This document shows positions 52,947 to 62,800 of a stretch of DNA of 64,000 nt, piece after piece (position 1 is the first letter of the stretch; every line of letters starts with the position of its first letter). The position numbers and the translations under genes are program-made. The notes below the pieces were generated by a model, which saw nothing but the letters and a program-made list of their open reading frames with translations, searched no databases and had not been told where the DNA came from. Source of the DNA: Saccharothrix ecbatanensis (GTDB lineage: Bacteria; Actinomycetota; Actinomycetes; Mycobacteriales; Pseudonocardiaceae); assembly GCF_014205015.1 (NCBI RefSeq), contig NZ_JACHMO010000001.1, positions 62,001 to 126,000 of the forward strand. Reading direction: 5' to 3'.

Positions 52947-53414
52947 CTAGGCCGGCGTCCGCAGGGACGCGATGGCCTTGGCGATGCCGGTCTTGTCGTA
53001 GCTGTTCGTGGGCATGGTGGCGCCGTGGGCGTGGCGGATGACGCCTTGGCGGTCGATGAGGATGCTGCCGGACTGCTGCATCGAACCGAAGACCTTCCTG
53101 CCGAGTCCGATCATCTCGTGCGGGCTCTCGCGGCGGCCGGTGAGGACGGGGAACGGAATCCGGTGTTTCGCCTTCCACGCGCTCGCCTGTTCGCGATCTT
53201 CCGGGACCGCCAGGAGGACGCGGACGTTGTCGGCCGCCAGCTCGTCACCGCGGTTGACGAGATCTCGGACGTGCCGGTTGCAGACCGGGCACGACGTCGA
53301 TCGCACGAAGTAGAGCAGGACCGCGTGCGCACCCTGGTAGTCGGACACGCGGACGGTCTCCCCGGTCGTGTCTTCCAGGACCATCTGCGGTGCGGGCGAA
53401 CCGGTTTCGAGCAT
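52947..53414 (-). CDS. Redoxin/peroxiredoxin family protein
   Basis: A 155-residue thioredoxin-fold protein of the AhpC/TSA group. The redox motif is STSCPVCNRHV, with two cysteines spaced CxxC as in some bacterioferritin-comigratory and thiol-disulfide members. SGSILIDRQGVIRHAHGATMPTNSYDK fits the C-terminal part. It would reduce peroxides or disulfides in the cytosol. It follows an ECF sigma gene by 45 bp in the same direction, suggesting oxidative control. Confidence 0.88.
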   Translation of the reverse strand: MLETGSPAPQMVLEDTTGETVRVSDYQGAHAVLLYFVRSTSCPVCNRHVRDLVNRGDELAADNVRVLLAVPEDREQASAWKAKHRIPFPVLTGRRESPHEMIGLGRKVFGSMQQSGSILIDRQGVIRHAHGATMPTNSYDKTGIAKAIASLRTPA

Positions 53415-53459
53415 GGTGAGGTTCCTTGTCTCCGGAGCGGGGTTTGTCAGGACGTCGGG

Positions 53460-54083
53460 TCAGATGTGGGTGGAGTCGTGGGGACCTTGGTCGCACTCGA
53501 CGCCGCCACGCAGGCTGAGGCGGAGCGTGGTCCTGGCCCGGTGCAGGTGGGACTTCATCGCCGCGGTGCTCAGCCCGAGCGCTTCGGCGACCGTTCGTCC
53601 CGGGTGGTCGAGCACGTCACGCATGATCAGCACGCGGCGCTGGATGTCGGGCAACGCCCGGATCGCCTCCGCGACGCGTTCGGCTTCCAGCCGCTTGAGG
53701 ACTTCGTCCTCGGCCGATGCCACCGGGCCGTCGCCGTTGCCGCCGCTGTCGCCGGACGTGTCGTGGTGGTCGAGCAGGCGTCGGGCACGGCGCAGGCACT
53801 CGTGCCGGACGATTCGGAACATCCACGAGGCGAGCGCCGCCGTGGCGCGCAGCGAACCGATCTTGCGGTAGAGGATGATCAACGCTTCCTGCGCCGCGTC
53901 CTCCGCGTCCTGCGGTGACGTGCACAGATGTTCGGCGAAGCGCCGCACGTGCGGATGAGCGCCGTGCACCACGGCGACGAGCGACTCCGGGTCGCCGTCC
54001 TGTGCGGCCTTGACGAGCTGCTCACTCGCCCAACTCCGGTCAACCACGTCCCACCCCCGCAGCACGTGGCGAACCCGTCGCAC
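53460..54083 (-). CDS. ECF sigma factor
   Basis: A 207-residue sigma factor. Region 2 covers about residues 24-95 (FAEHLCTSPQDAEDAAQEALIILYRKIGSLRATAALASWMFRIVRHE) and region 4 about 135-190 (ALPDIQRRVLIMRDVLDHPGRTVAEALGLSTAAMKSHLHRARTTL). No anti-sigma gene is adjacent; the redoxin gene downstream is its likely partner or target. GTG at 54083 follows GAGAGGGA; GTG at 54047 is an alternative that removes an Arg-rich leader. Confidence 0.9.
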   Translation of the reverse strand: MRRVRHVLRGWDVVDRSWASEQLVKAAQDGDPESLVAVVHGAHPHVRRFAEHLCTSPQDAEDAAQEALIILYRKIGSLRATAALASWMFRIVRHECLRRARRLLDHHDTSGDSGGNGDGPVASAEDEVLKRLEAERVAEAIRALPDIQRRVLIMRDVLDHPGRTVAEALGLSTAAMKSHLHRARTTLRLSLRGGVECDQGPHDSTHI

Positions 54084-54179
54084 GTGTCCCTCTCGACGTA
54101 ACCATCACCCATAAGAGGGTCCGACGTCGCGAAAGGGTTCACCCCGACGAACCGGCCGCAACCGCTACACAAAGTTTCG

Positions 54180-54208
54180 TTGAAGTTTCGCTGAGTGACG
54201 TATAAGGT
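54180..54208 (+). promoter_or_regulatory. Promoter of the AA10 LPMO gene
   Basis: TTGAAG (54180-54185), a 17-bp spacer and TAAGGT (54203-54208). An 11-bp tandem repeat (AAGTTTCGTTG / AAGTTTCGCTG, about 54172-54193) overlaps the -35 region. Transcription would begin at about 54215, next to the CebR box. Confidence 0.5.
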
Positions 54209-54219
54209 GATGAGTGCTC

Positions 54220-54233
54220 TGGGAGCGCTCCCA
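54220..54233. promoter_or_regulatory. CebR operator, perfect consensus
   Basis: TGGGAGCGCTCCCA, identical to the established CebR binding consensus of Streptomyces, lies at the predicted transcription start of the LPMO gene. CebR is a LacI-family repressor released by cellobiose; no cebR gene is in this window. Confidence 0.9.
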
Positions 54234-54284
54234 TGTTTGATCACACCGCCGCTCAATCATCGTCGATTGAATGGAGGACCATCC

Positions 54285-54947
54285 ATGCGTATGCGCAGCA
54301 CCTCCGGGTCTGTTGTCAGACGACGTGGAATCATCGTATTGATCGTCAGCTTGCTGGCATGCACGTTCGTCTGGACCCCGACGGCGTCGGCGCACGGCAC
54401 CATCGTCGGTCCCGCCACCCGTGCCTACCAGTGCTGGCAGTCCTGGGGCAGTCAACACACGAACCCCGCGATGCAGCAGCAGGACCCCATGTGCTGGCAG
54501 GCCTTCCAGGCCAACGCCGACACCATGTGGAACTGGATGAGCGCGCTGCGGGACGGACTCCGGGGGAACTTCCAGGGATCGACCCCCGACGGGACGCTGT
54601 GCAGCAACAACCTGTCGCGCAACAACTCCCTGAACAACCCGGGCCGGTGGCGGACCACCAGCGTCGGCAGCAACTTCTCGGTGCGCCTGTACGACCAGGC
54701 GAGCCATGGTGCCGACTACTTCCGGGTCTACGTCAGCAAGAACGGGTTCGACCCGACCACCCAGCGCCTCGGTTGGGGCAACCTCGACCTGGTCACGCAG
54801 ACCGGCAGGTACGCACCGGCTCAGAACATCTCGTTCAACGTCCAGACCAACGGCACCTACAGGGGACACCACGTCGTCTTCACGATCTGGCAGGCTTCGC
54901 ACCTGGACCAGGCGTACATGTGGTGCAGTGACGTGAACTTCGGCTAG
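54285..54947 (+). CDS. Secreted AA10 lytic polysaccharide monooxygenase
   Basis: A copper enzyme that oxidatively cleaves crystalline cellulose or chitin. It has 220 residues: signal peptide 1-36, then mature N-terminus His37 (ASA/HGTIVGPATR), which forms the copper brace with His141 in DQASHGADYFRVYV. The end block QAYMWCSDVNFG is family-typical, and its Tyr211 stands where most AA10 enzymes have Phe beside the copper. There is no carbohydrate-binding module. The CebR box upstream points to cellulose as substrate. GGAGGA lies 6 nt before ATG 54285. Confidence 0.93.
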   Translation: MRMRSTSGSVVRRRGIIVLIVSLLACTFVWTPTASAHGTIVGPATRAYQCWQSWGSQHTNPAMQQQDPMCWQAFQANADTMWNWMSALRDGLRGNFQGSTPDGTLCSNNLSRNNSLNNPGRWRTTSVGSNFSVRLYDQASHGADYFRVYVSKNGFDPTTQRLGWGNLDLVTQTGRYAPAQNISFNVQTNGTYRGHHVVFTIWQASHLDQAYMWCSDVNFG

Positions 54948-54979
54948 AAGTCCCGTCAACCAACCGGAATTCGGAAGTG

Positions 54980-55016
54980 CCCGGTCCGGCGTCGGCAGCA
55001 CCGGCGCCGGACCGGG
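54980..55016 (+). terminator. Terminator of the LPMO gene
   Basis: A 12-bp perfect stem (CCCGGTCCGGCG and complement, 13-nt loop) 33 bp after the stop codon. Confidence 0.75.
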
Positions 55017-55194
55017 TCGGCCGCGTTGACCTCGCCAAACGAGATGCCAATCGTCTTGACGCCGGCGAAATCGAAGCGCTTAGCTCTTGATCAGCACGTC
55101 GTCCCGGGCAGTCCGCCCGGCGCCGAGGCGACGGGCCGCCGTGGGTCGGGCCGGCCGCAGCCCTGTGACCCCTCCTGCCCTCGGAAGGACACAG

Positions 55195-56673
55195 ATGCAC
55201 GTCACCCGTCGTAGAAGCCGGTTGGCTGCCGCCATCGGAATCATCACCACCGCGACCGCCGCCGTCACCCTCGCCACGATCCCGGCCCAAGCCGCGGCGG
55301 GCTGCAGGGTGACGTACCAGGTCGGCAGTCAGTGGCACGGCGGCTTCACCGCGAACGTGAACGTCACCAACCTCGGCGACCCGGTCCCGAGCTGGCGGTT
55401 GACGTGGTCGTTCACCGCGGGCCAGGCGGTCACCCAGCTCTGGAGCGGCAAGGCGGCCCAGTCCGGCGCCCGGGTCACGGTCGACAACGCGAGCTGGAAC
55501 GGCTCCCTGGCGACCGGTGCGAGCACGGCGTTCGGCTTCAACGGCTCGTGGAACAACTCCTCGAACCCCGTGCCCTCGGACTTCGCGCTCAACGGCACCC
55601 CGTGCAACGGCAGCACCACCACTACGACGACAACCACCACCACGACCACCACCACGTCCACCCCGCCGTCGGACGTCCTGGCCCAAGCGCACACCGCAGG
55701 CCGGGTAAAGGTCGACGGCAGCTCCGCGCAGTACACCTGGCCCGGCGTCTACTTCGAGGGACGTTTCCGCGGCAATGGTGTCGGGATCGTGCTCAACGAC
55801 CCCAACAACGACTACGACGTCCAGATCGACGGGACGACCGTCGCCACCCTGGTCACGCCCGGCCGCATCACCCACCAGGTCCAGGGCCTGACCGACGCCA
55901 CGCACACCGTGCGGTTGGTCAAGCGGACCGAAAGTCCTTGGGCCGCGGGAGAGTTCGGCGGTTTCGTCGCCGCGCCCGGCGGTGAGATCCTCGCCAAACC
56001 CGCCGCCCGCCCCCGGCAGATCGAGTTCATCGGCGACTCCCTGACCGCCGGCTACGGCAACACCTCCACCACCCGCGACTGCTCGGCCAACGGCGGCGTC
56101 AACCGCAACACCAACACCGACCTGAGCTTCGGCGCCCTCACCGCCCGCGGCCTCAACGCCGACTACCAGGTCAACGCCCACTCCGGCCGCGGCGTGGTCC
56201 GCAACTACAACGGCGGCGAACCCGGCACCGACTTCCGCACGTTCTACGACCGCGCCCTCCAGCACGTTCCCGGCGACGTGTGGCGCAACCCCGGCACGTG
56301 GCGACCGCAGCTCGTCGTGGTCGGCCTGGGCACCAACGACTTCTCCACCGCGATCAACCCCGGCGAACCCTGGACGTCCGACAGCCTCGTCGCCGCCTAC
56401 AAGAGCGCCTACCAGGGCTTCATCGACAAGCTCCGGACCCAGTACGGTCCCGGCGCGGTCATCGTGGTCAGCGCCTCGAACCTGTTCGCCCAGACCGCCG
56501 AGCAGGTCGTCCGGGACCGCAACGCGCGGGGCGACGACCGGGTCCGGTTCTGGAACAACGACGACCCGAGGCTGGACCGCCTCGGCTGCGACTGGCACTT
56601 CTCCCTCAACGACCACCGGCTCCTCTCCACCCTGCTCACCGACTACATCGCCACCCTCCCGATCACCTGGTGA
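55195..56673 (+). CDS. Secreted CE2 acetyl esterase with N-terminal CBM2
   Basis: A 492-residue enzyme that removes acetyl groups from xylan or other wall polymers. Signal peptide about 1-34. A CBM2 module (about 36-138) shows CRVTYQVGSQWHGGFTANV and the exposed tryptophans used to bind cellulose. A poly-threonine linker follows. The CE2 part has an N-terminal jelly roll (about 165-265) and an SGNH hydrolase domain with catalytic Ser in FIGDSLTAGYG, Asn in VGLGTNDF and His in GCDWHFSLNDH. GGAAGGA precedes ATG 55195. A short AAGCGCTT dyad at 55074 is the only operator-like element seen upstream. Confidence 0.92.
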   Translation: MHVTRRRSRLAAAIGIITTATAAVTLATIPAQAAAGCRVTYQVGSQWHGGFTANVNVTNLGDPVPSWRLTWSFTAGQAVTQLWSGKAAQSGARVTVDNASWNGSLATGASTAFGFNGSWNNSSNPVPSDFALNGTPCNGSTTTTTTTTTTTTTTSTPPSDVLAQAHTAGRVKVDGSSAQYTWPGVYFEGRFRGNGVGIVLNDPNNDYDVQIDGTTVATLVTPGRITHQVQGLTDATHTVRLVKRTESPWAAGEFGGFVAAPGGEILAKPAARPRQIEFIGDSLTAGYGNTSTTRDCSANGGVNRNTNTDLSFGALTARGLNADYQVNAHSGRGVVRNYNGGEPGTDFRTFYDRALQHVPGDVWRNPGTWRPQLVVVGLGTNDFSTAINPGEPWTSDSLVAAYKSAYQGFIDKLRTQYGPGAVIVVSASNLFAQTAEQVVRDRNARGDDRVRFWNNDDPRLDRLGCDWHFSLNDHRLLSTLLTDYIATLPITW

Positions 56674-56704
56674 CCACACCCGCGGGTTTGGGGACACTGG
56701 CTCC

Positions 56705-57706
56705 ATGGGGATCGAGCTGTTCGACATCGAGGACGCCGCAGAAGGGGATCTTCGGAGCGTTCACGGGGTGATGCTGGCCGCGCAGGCGGTCGACCGGCCG
56801 GACGAGGTGCCGGTGACGTTCGAGGCGCTCGTGGGGAGCATGCGGACGCCACCGGCCGGGTTCGGTCCGCGCAGGTACTGGGTCGCACGACGCGACGGCG
56901 GGATCGTGGCCGTCGCGTTCGTGAACCTCCCGGACGCGGAGAACAGCCATCTCGCGCTGGTGACGATCACGGTGCACCCGGACTTGCGCCGCAACGGAAT
57001 CGGCACAGCGTTCCTGCGGGACTTGTTGCCCCGGCTGGAAGGCCGGACGGTCGTTGAGGGGTGGGAGATCACCAGCGGTGGCGCCGGTGAGCACTGGGCA
57101 ACGTCGGTGGGGTTCCGGGTCGTCAACACGATGGTCTTGCAGCTGTTGCCGGTGGCCGAGGTCGACCGGACCACCTGGGACGTTCCGGTGCCCGCCGGTT
57201 ACCGGGTCGAGGACTGGGCCGGTGCGGCGCCCGACGCGATGCTGGAGTCCTTCGCCCGTGCGCGCAACGCGTTGCGCGACGCTCCGTTCGGCGAGATCGA
57301 CTTCCAAGCTCCACTGTGGACTGCCGACCGGGTGCGGGAGGCAGAGGCCGACTTGCGTGCCCGTGGTGTCGAGCAGCGGGTGGCGGTGGCGGTGCACGAG
57401 GAGTCCGGTGACGTCGTGGGCGTCACGGAGGTCGAGGTGCGGCCACACCGACCGCACTGGGCGTCGCAGCGCGAGACGTCGGTGCTGCACGCGCACCGCG
57501 GCCACGGGCTCGGCCGGTGCGTCAAGGCGCACATGGCGCGGCGGTTGACGGCCGATCGACCTGACATCGACCGCTTCTACACCACGACGAGCGCGGACAA
57601 CACGCACATGATCCGGGTCAACGAGGCGATCGGGTACCGAACCGTCCGGACCCAGGTGTCGGTGAAGCAGGACGTCGTGGTCCTCACCCTCGGCGGCACC
57701 CAGTGA
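56705..57706 (+). CDS. Tandem GNAT acetyltransferase
   Basis: A 333-residue cytosolic protein with two GNAT-like folds. The first (about 5-150) has the acetyl-CoA loop in VTITVHPDLRRNGIGTAFLRDL. The second (about 165-330) has a degenerate loop (SVLHAHRGHGLGRCVKAHM) and ends TTTSADNTHMIRVNEAIGYR. Two-domain GNATs of this type include mycothiol synthase relatives and antibiotic or amino-acid acetyltransferases; substrate unknown. Its stop overlaps the next start by 4 bp. Confidence 0.85.
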   Translation: MGIELFDIEDAAEGDLRSVHGVMLAAQAVDRPDEVPVTFEALVGSMRTPPAGFGPRRYWVARRDGGIVAVAFVNLPDAENSHLALVTITVHPDLRRNGIGTAFLRDLLPRLEGRTVVEGWEITSGGAGEHWATSVGFRVVNTMVLQLLPVAEVDRTTWDVPVPAGYRVEDWAGAAPDAMLESFARARNALRDAPFGEIDFQAPLWTADRVREAEADLRARGVEQRVAVAVHEESGDVVGVTEVEVRPHRPHWASQRETSVLHAHRGHGLGRCVKAHMARRLTADRPDIDRFYTTTSADNTHMIRVNEAIGYRTVRTQVSVKQDVVVLTLGGTQ

Positions 57707-58536
57707 CCGACCCGCTGACCGGAGGCAAGGGCGAGGTGGGAGCCGCCGCCGTCCCGCCGCGCACCACCACCCTGGTCGTGGACGACGGCACCGAGATCGC
57801 CGTCCACCAGTGGGATCCCGACCCCGGCACCGAGCCCGACCCGGTCCCGGTCGTGCTCCAGCACGGCTTCACCGTCAACACGATGGTCGAGTGGGCCGGA
57901 CGCGGCATGGTCGCCGACCTCACCGCCGCCGGACGTAGTGTCGTGGGAGTCGACGCTCGCGGCCACGGCCTGTCGCGGAAGTCCCCCGACCCGGCCCGTT
58001 ACGGCGAGAGGCGGATGACCCGTGACCTGCGCGCCGTCATCGCCACCCTCGACGCGCCCGCCGTGGACCTCGTCGGCTACTCGATGGGCGCCATCATCGC
58101 CCTCCTCACCGCGGCCGAGGAACCCGCAGTGCGCCGCTTGATCGTCGGAGGGGTCGGTGCCGGAGTGGTCGAAGTCGGGGGCGTCGACACCCGCGCCCTG
58201 CCCAACGACGTGCTCGCCGAGGCGTTCCTCGCCGACGACCCGGGCACCCTGCCGCCCGAGATCGCGGGCATGCGGGCGTTCGCGGAAGTGGTGGGGGCGG
58301 ATCTGCCCTCTTTGGCCGCACAAGCGCGCTCCGTGCACCGGGACGGCGTGGACTTCGCCGCTATCACCGCCCGGACGCTCGTCATCGCGGGGAACGACGA
58401 CCCGCTCGCCGAGCGCCCACACGTGCTCGCCGACGCCATCCCCGGGGCCCGACTGCTTGTGGTGGCGGGGGATCACGGCGCCGCGGTCGGCAGTCCCGAC
58501 TTCCGGTCCGCGATCGTGCTGTTCCTGCTGAGTTGA
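57703..58536 (+). CDS. Alpha/beta hydrolase
   Basis: A 277-residue cytosolic hydrolase. The oxyanion region is VVLQHGFTVN, the nucleophile elbow VGYSMGAIIA supplies Ser, and the late GDHGAAVG supplies His; NDDPLAE holds the acidic position. Ester, lactone or epoxide substrates cannot be told apart. GTG at 57703 overlaps the GNAT stop (GTGA), so the two are co-translated and may act in sequence. Confidence 0.88.
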   Translation: MTDPLTGGKGEVGAAAVPPRTTTLVVDDGTEIAVHQWDPDPGTEPDPVPVVLQHGFTVNTMVEWAGRGMVADLTAAGRSVVGVDARGHGLSRKSPDPARYGERRMTRDLRAVIATLDAPAVDLVGYSMGAIIALLTAAEEPAVRRLIVGGVGAGVVEVGGVDTRALPNDVLAEAFLADDPGTLPPEIAGMRAFAEVVGADLPSLAAQARSVHRDGVDFAAITARTLVIAGNDDPLAERPHVLADAIPGARLLVVAGDHGAAVGSPDFRSAIVLFLLS

Positions 58537-58865
58537 CGCGCTCCCGGCCCATTGCCCGGGTTGATCAACTCGGGTAACCGGGACATGTTCCTGTCATTCG
58601 CCATACAGAATGGTTATAGGTCTAGCGCCTGGATTGCCCGGAACAGGGCATCTCACGGACGGGCGGGCATTCCTCGTGGGTGACATCGGCGGACGGTGGA
58701 ACGTCCGCCGCGACGCGCCATCAATGCCTGCCGCGGGACGGCGTGGGGTTCGAAGTCGTTCCGTGCCCCGGCCGCCCGCGCCGATGGCCGACAACTTCGC
58801 CGAGCGCACACTTCGCCTCACTCACCGTGAAGACCGCGCCCGGCGGTGTGTCATCTTGTGTTCGC
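58537..58865. other. Intergenic region without a supported gene
   Basis: A 329-bp spacer between converging genes. It contains the dyad GTTGATCAAC near 58559-58568, within a longer imperfect stem that could end the hydrolase transcript. I see no credible coding sequence. Confidence 0.5.
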
Positions 58866-59525
58866 TTAATTGTCGACTGCGGTTGCGAGCAGCTTCTCCA
58901 GTCCGTCGAGGATCAGTTCCAGGCCGAACTCGAAGTCGGCGTCCTGGTATTCCGCGTCGATGATCCGCTGGGCGAGGGCGTGGACGTGCGGGTACTTCGC
59001 GGGGTCGATCTGCGGCATGTTGCGCTCGACCCACGCGTCCATTTTGTCCGGGTCGAACGGCAGGTCCAGCCTCCGGACGAGGAAGCCGAAGACGTGGCTG
59101 TCAATCAAGGAGAGGGCGTGGCCGGCGAGTCGGTACGAGAACCCGGCTACGTGCAGACAACCGAGAGTGGCGTCGTAATGCGCCAGTTGCAACGGTCCCA
59201 CGAGCTGCCTCGAAGCGATCATGCCGACCGCCCAATGGTGCTGCCGGAGCACCTGGTGCGCGGAGACGGCGCGGCGGTGCATTGCGTTACGCCACGGTTC
59301 GCCTACGGAGGGTGTGTTTATCTCTCCGATAACCAGATCCGATACTCCGTCGAAAAGGTCTTCCTTGCTCGTCACGTGGTTGTACAGTGACATCGCCTCG
59401 ACACCGAGTTCACCAGCGAGCTTACGCATCGACAGGGCATGCAGCCCCGATTCGTCGGCGAGCTGAATCGCGGTCGTCAGCACCCGGTCCCGGGTCAACC
59501 GCATGCGTTTCAAAATTTCTCGCAC
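58866..59525 (-). CDS. TetR family regulator (TetR_C_1 type)
   Basis: A regulator of up to 219 residues. The helix-turn-helix is at about 10-58 (RDRVLTTAIQLADESGLHALSMRKLAGELGVEAMSLYNHVTSKEDLF). The C-terminal domain resembles true TetR and related drug-binding repressors (GVSDLVIGEINTP, SLIDSHVFGFLVRRLDLPFDP, FEFGLELILDGLEKLL). The start is uncertain: GTG 59525 touches its own GGGAG site, so TTG near 59515 or ATG 59504 may be used. It is divergent from an NRPS gene, with two identical-arm operators between them, and so probably controls it. Confidence 0.9.
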   Translation of the reverse strand: MREILKRMRLTRDRVLTTAIQLADESGLHALSMRKLAGELGVEAMSLYNHVTSKEDLFDGVSDLVIGEINTPSVGEPWRNAMHRRAVSAHQVLRQHHWAVGMIASRQLVGPLQLAHYDATLGCLHVAGFSYRLAGHALSLIDSHVFGFLVRRLDLPFDPDKMDAWVERNMPQIDPAKYPHVHALAQRIIDAEYQDADFEFGLELILDGLEKLLATAVDN

Positions 59526-59532
59526 CTCCCTG

Positions 59533-59584
59533 TTGACAGCCTTACTGCGTAAGTGTAACTTACCGCCAAGACTTACGATGTAAG
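59533..59584 (+). promoter_or_regulatory. NRPS promoter with twin TetR operators
   Basis: TTGACA (59533-59538), 17 bp and TAACTT (59556-59561) form a promoter reading toward the NRPS. CTTACTGCGTAAG (59541-59553) sits inside its spacer and CTTACGATGTAAG (59572-59584) just after the predicted start; both are CTTAC-N3-GTAAG dyads 31 bp apart. The leader to 59803 has no other gene I can support. Confidence 0.75.
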
Positions 59585-59803
59585 CTTCGGGGTGTGCCGT
59601 GAAGGGTGTGACCCACCCGTACGGCCGTGGCGGGAAATCAGCAGATCAGAGCTAGTCAGGGCGACGGGCGCACACAGGGGTTTCCCGAACCGTCCTCGAC
59701 TCCCGGCGATACGCCATGGGCGGCGCGGGCGTGCGGGGTCGGGACAGCCGTGCGGTGACCAGCGTGGTTCGTTCATGATCAGAAAGCACAGTGGGGGGTC
59801 CCG

Positions 59804-62800
59804 ATGACAATTGTGACCGAGAGCAAGAACCTTCTCCAGGGCAGCGCCTTGGGACGTCTCGACATCGAGACGGTGCACGGGTTGTTCCGGTGGTGCGCGC
59901 AGCGGTGGCCGTCCGCGGTCGCGATCGTGGCCGGTGACCGACAGGTGACTTACCGCGAACTGCAACTGCTCGCGGACGATTACGCCGTCGAATTAGCGAA
60001 CAAGGGCGTCAGACGGGGCGACCTGGTGCCGGTGCTCATGCCGCGCACGCCCGAGTTCATCGCGGCGTTGCTCGCGGTGCTGGAGTGCGGCGCCGCCTAC
60101 GCCGCCCTCGACGTCCGGTGGCCGCAGGAGCGGCTCACCTCGCTGATCACCGCGTTGGACGCGAAGGTGCTCGTGACCGCCGCCGAGGGCGCGTGGCCGG
60201 TGCCGGTCGCGGCGCCGCCCAGCACCGAGAGCGCCACCGGTCGCCGGCCGCACCGGATCGAGCTGCGCGGCGACGAGCCGTGCGCCGTGTTCTTCACGTC
60301 GGGCTCGACGGGCACGCCGAAGGCGACCGTCACCCCGCACAGCGGCATGGTCCGCCTCTTCGCCGACTGCGACTTCGCCGATTTCGGCCCCGGCAACGTC
60401 GTGCCGCAGCTCGCGCCGGTGTCCTGGGACGGGTTCTGCCTCGACGGCTGGGGCGTCCTGCTCAACGGCGGCACGTCGGTGTTCCTCGACGACCCGGTGC
60501 TGGTGCCCAGCACGCTCCGCCGGTTGGTGTCCGAGCACGGGGTCAACGGCGTGTTCCTGACGACCACCCTGCTCAACATGATCATCGACGAGGACGTCGA
60601 CGCGTTCGCCGGCGTCCGCTGGCTGCTCACCGGCGGGGAACGCGCGTCGGCCGCCCACATGGGTCGACTGGTCCGACGCTTCCCGGCCATCGAGCTGAAC
60701 AACATGTACGGACCGGTGGAGTCGACCTCCGTGGTGACCGCACGCCGGGTCACCGTCGAGGACTGCGTCGACCCCGGTGGCGTTCCGCTGGGCCGCGTGC
60801 TCAACGGGACGCAGATCTTCGTGCTGGACGGCGACCGCCCCTGCGGTCCGGGCGAGACCGGTGAACTGTGCATCGCCGGCTCCGGGCTCGCGTTCGGGTA
60901 CATCGGCGACCCGGAACTGACGGCGGAGAAGTTCCCCGACATCACCGTGGACGGCCAGACCCACCGGGTCTACCGGACCGGCGACCTCGGGCACTACTCG
61001 ACTGACGACGTCCTGTACTTCGACGGCCGCCTCGACCGCCAGGTCAAGATCCGGGGCCACCGGATCGAGCCCGCCGAGATCGAGTTCGCCGCCGCCCGCA
61101 TCGCCGGTGTCACGGCGGCCGTGGTGGTGCCGATCGCGGACCCGGAGGGCCGAGGCCGCAGCCTGTGCCTGTGCTACTCCGGCAGCGGTGACGACGTGCC
61201 GGACGAGCGGGCCGTGCGCGCCGAACTGGCCGAGCGGCTGCCCGCCTACCTCGTGCCCGACCGGATCCGCCTGTTGGCGGAGATGCCGTTGTTCTCCAAC
61301 GGCAAGGTGAACCAGCGTGCCCTCGAACAGATCGCGACCGAAGAGGACCACGCGGACGACCACCTGCCGGACGCGCAACCCCTGCTGGACCCCGTGGAGG
61401 CGCGTCTGGCGGCCGTCTTCGGCCAGATCCTCCAGCGTGGCTTCGTCCCGCCGGACTCCTCCTTCTTCGAGCTGGGCGCCAACTCCCTCGACGCGGCCCG
61501 GTTGTGCGCGAAGGTCGAGGCGGAGTTCGGGGTCGCGGTGCCGGTCTCGCAGGTGTTCGCCACCTCGACCGTGCGTGAACTCGCGGCGTCGCTGAAGCCG
61601 CGGCTGGACGACGTCGTGCCGGCCGATGTCCCCGACGCGACCACGGAAGCCGGCGTCCGTTCGGTCGAGTTGCCCGTGCACTACGCGTTGGCCCTGTGGG
61701 AAGGGATGTCCGAGGCGTCGGATCTCGCCTACCTCTGCACGATGGCCTGGTGGATCGACGGCGCACCGGATGTCGACGCGCTCTCCCGGGCGATCCTCGA
61801 CGTCCACCACCGGCACGAGGCCCTGCACTCGCGGTACGTGATGGACCCCGGTCCGATCGCGATGCCGTCCGACGACGTGCCCGGCCCGGACCTGACGCTG
61901 CTGCCGGATGCGCCGACGGAGGACGCCGCGCTGGCCGCGCTGCACGCCGAGCTGTACCGGCCGCTGTCCATCGCGGAGGGCAAGATCTGGCGTTGCGCCC
62001 TGGTCCGGAGTGCCGACAGCGGACGTCTGGCGTTCGGTCTCACCGCGCACCACGTGGCGTTCGACGGCGCGTCCCAGGAGCCCATGGCCGCTGACCTGGG
62101 CACCGCCTACCAGGCGAGGCTGCGCGGAGAGGCTCCCGTGTTCGCCGAGCCGGCCGAGACGCTGGCCGAGATCGCCGACACCTACCGCCGGCGGCGCGCG
62201 GCGGCCGACCTGGACGCCCAGATCGACTACTGGAACAAGGAACTCGACGGCCTGCCGCAGATCACCCTGCCGGGGCGGTTGTCCGCGGAGACCATCGACG
62301 GTCCCAGGGTGACGGTCGCACGGCACGTGTCGGCGCAGGAGATGGAGCCCTGGGACGAGGCTGCCCGCGAACTCGGGTCGACCCGACTGGTGGCGCTGTC
62401 CGTGGCCTACGGCTCGGTGCTGCGCCGGCTGTCCGGTCAGGACGACTTCGGCATCCTCGTGCCGTTCTCCAGCTGGATCGGGGACCCCGGCCGGTCCATC
62501 TCGACCCGGATGGACATGTTGTGCCTGCGCATGCGTCCGGCGTCGGCCGGGAGCGACATGTGGGACAACGTCGGCAAGGCGGTCGGCGCCGCGCTCGTCG
62601 CCCAGGACGTCTCGTTCGTCGAGGCGGCCATGCCGGTGATCACCGCGATCGGCGACGACGCCATGGGCAGGCTGCCGGTGCTCCTCGTGGAGAACCTGGC
62701 CGACCCGGAGCTGACGCTGCCGTCCTGCCGCACCGAGTTCGCCCATTTGGGCGCACCCACGACGATGAGCGAGCTGGAGACCGAAGTCTGGTACGCCCCC

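Noticed and set aside
55612-55662. ACC/ACG repeat tract resembling a microsatellite or short array
   Set aside because: It encodes the poly-threonine linker between CBM2 and the esterase domain, a normal feature of such enzymes.
58594-58963. Small frames on both strands in the 58.5-58.9 kb gap
   Set aside because: Arg/Pro-rich sequence and overlap with the TetR gene end; no supporting signals.
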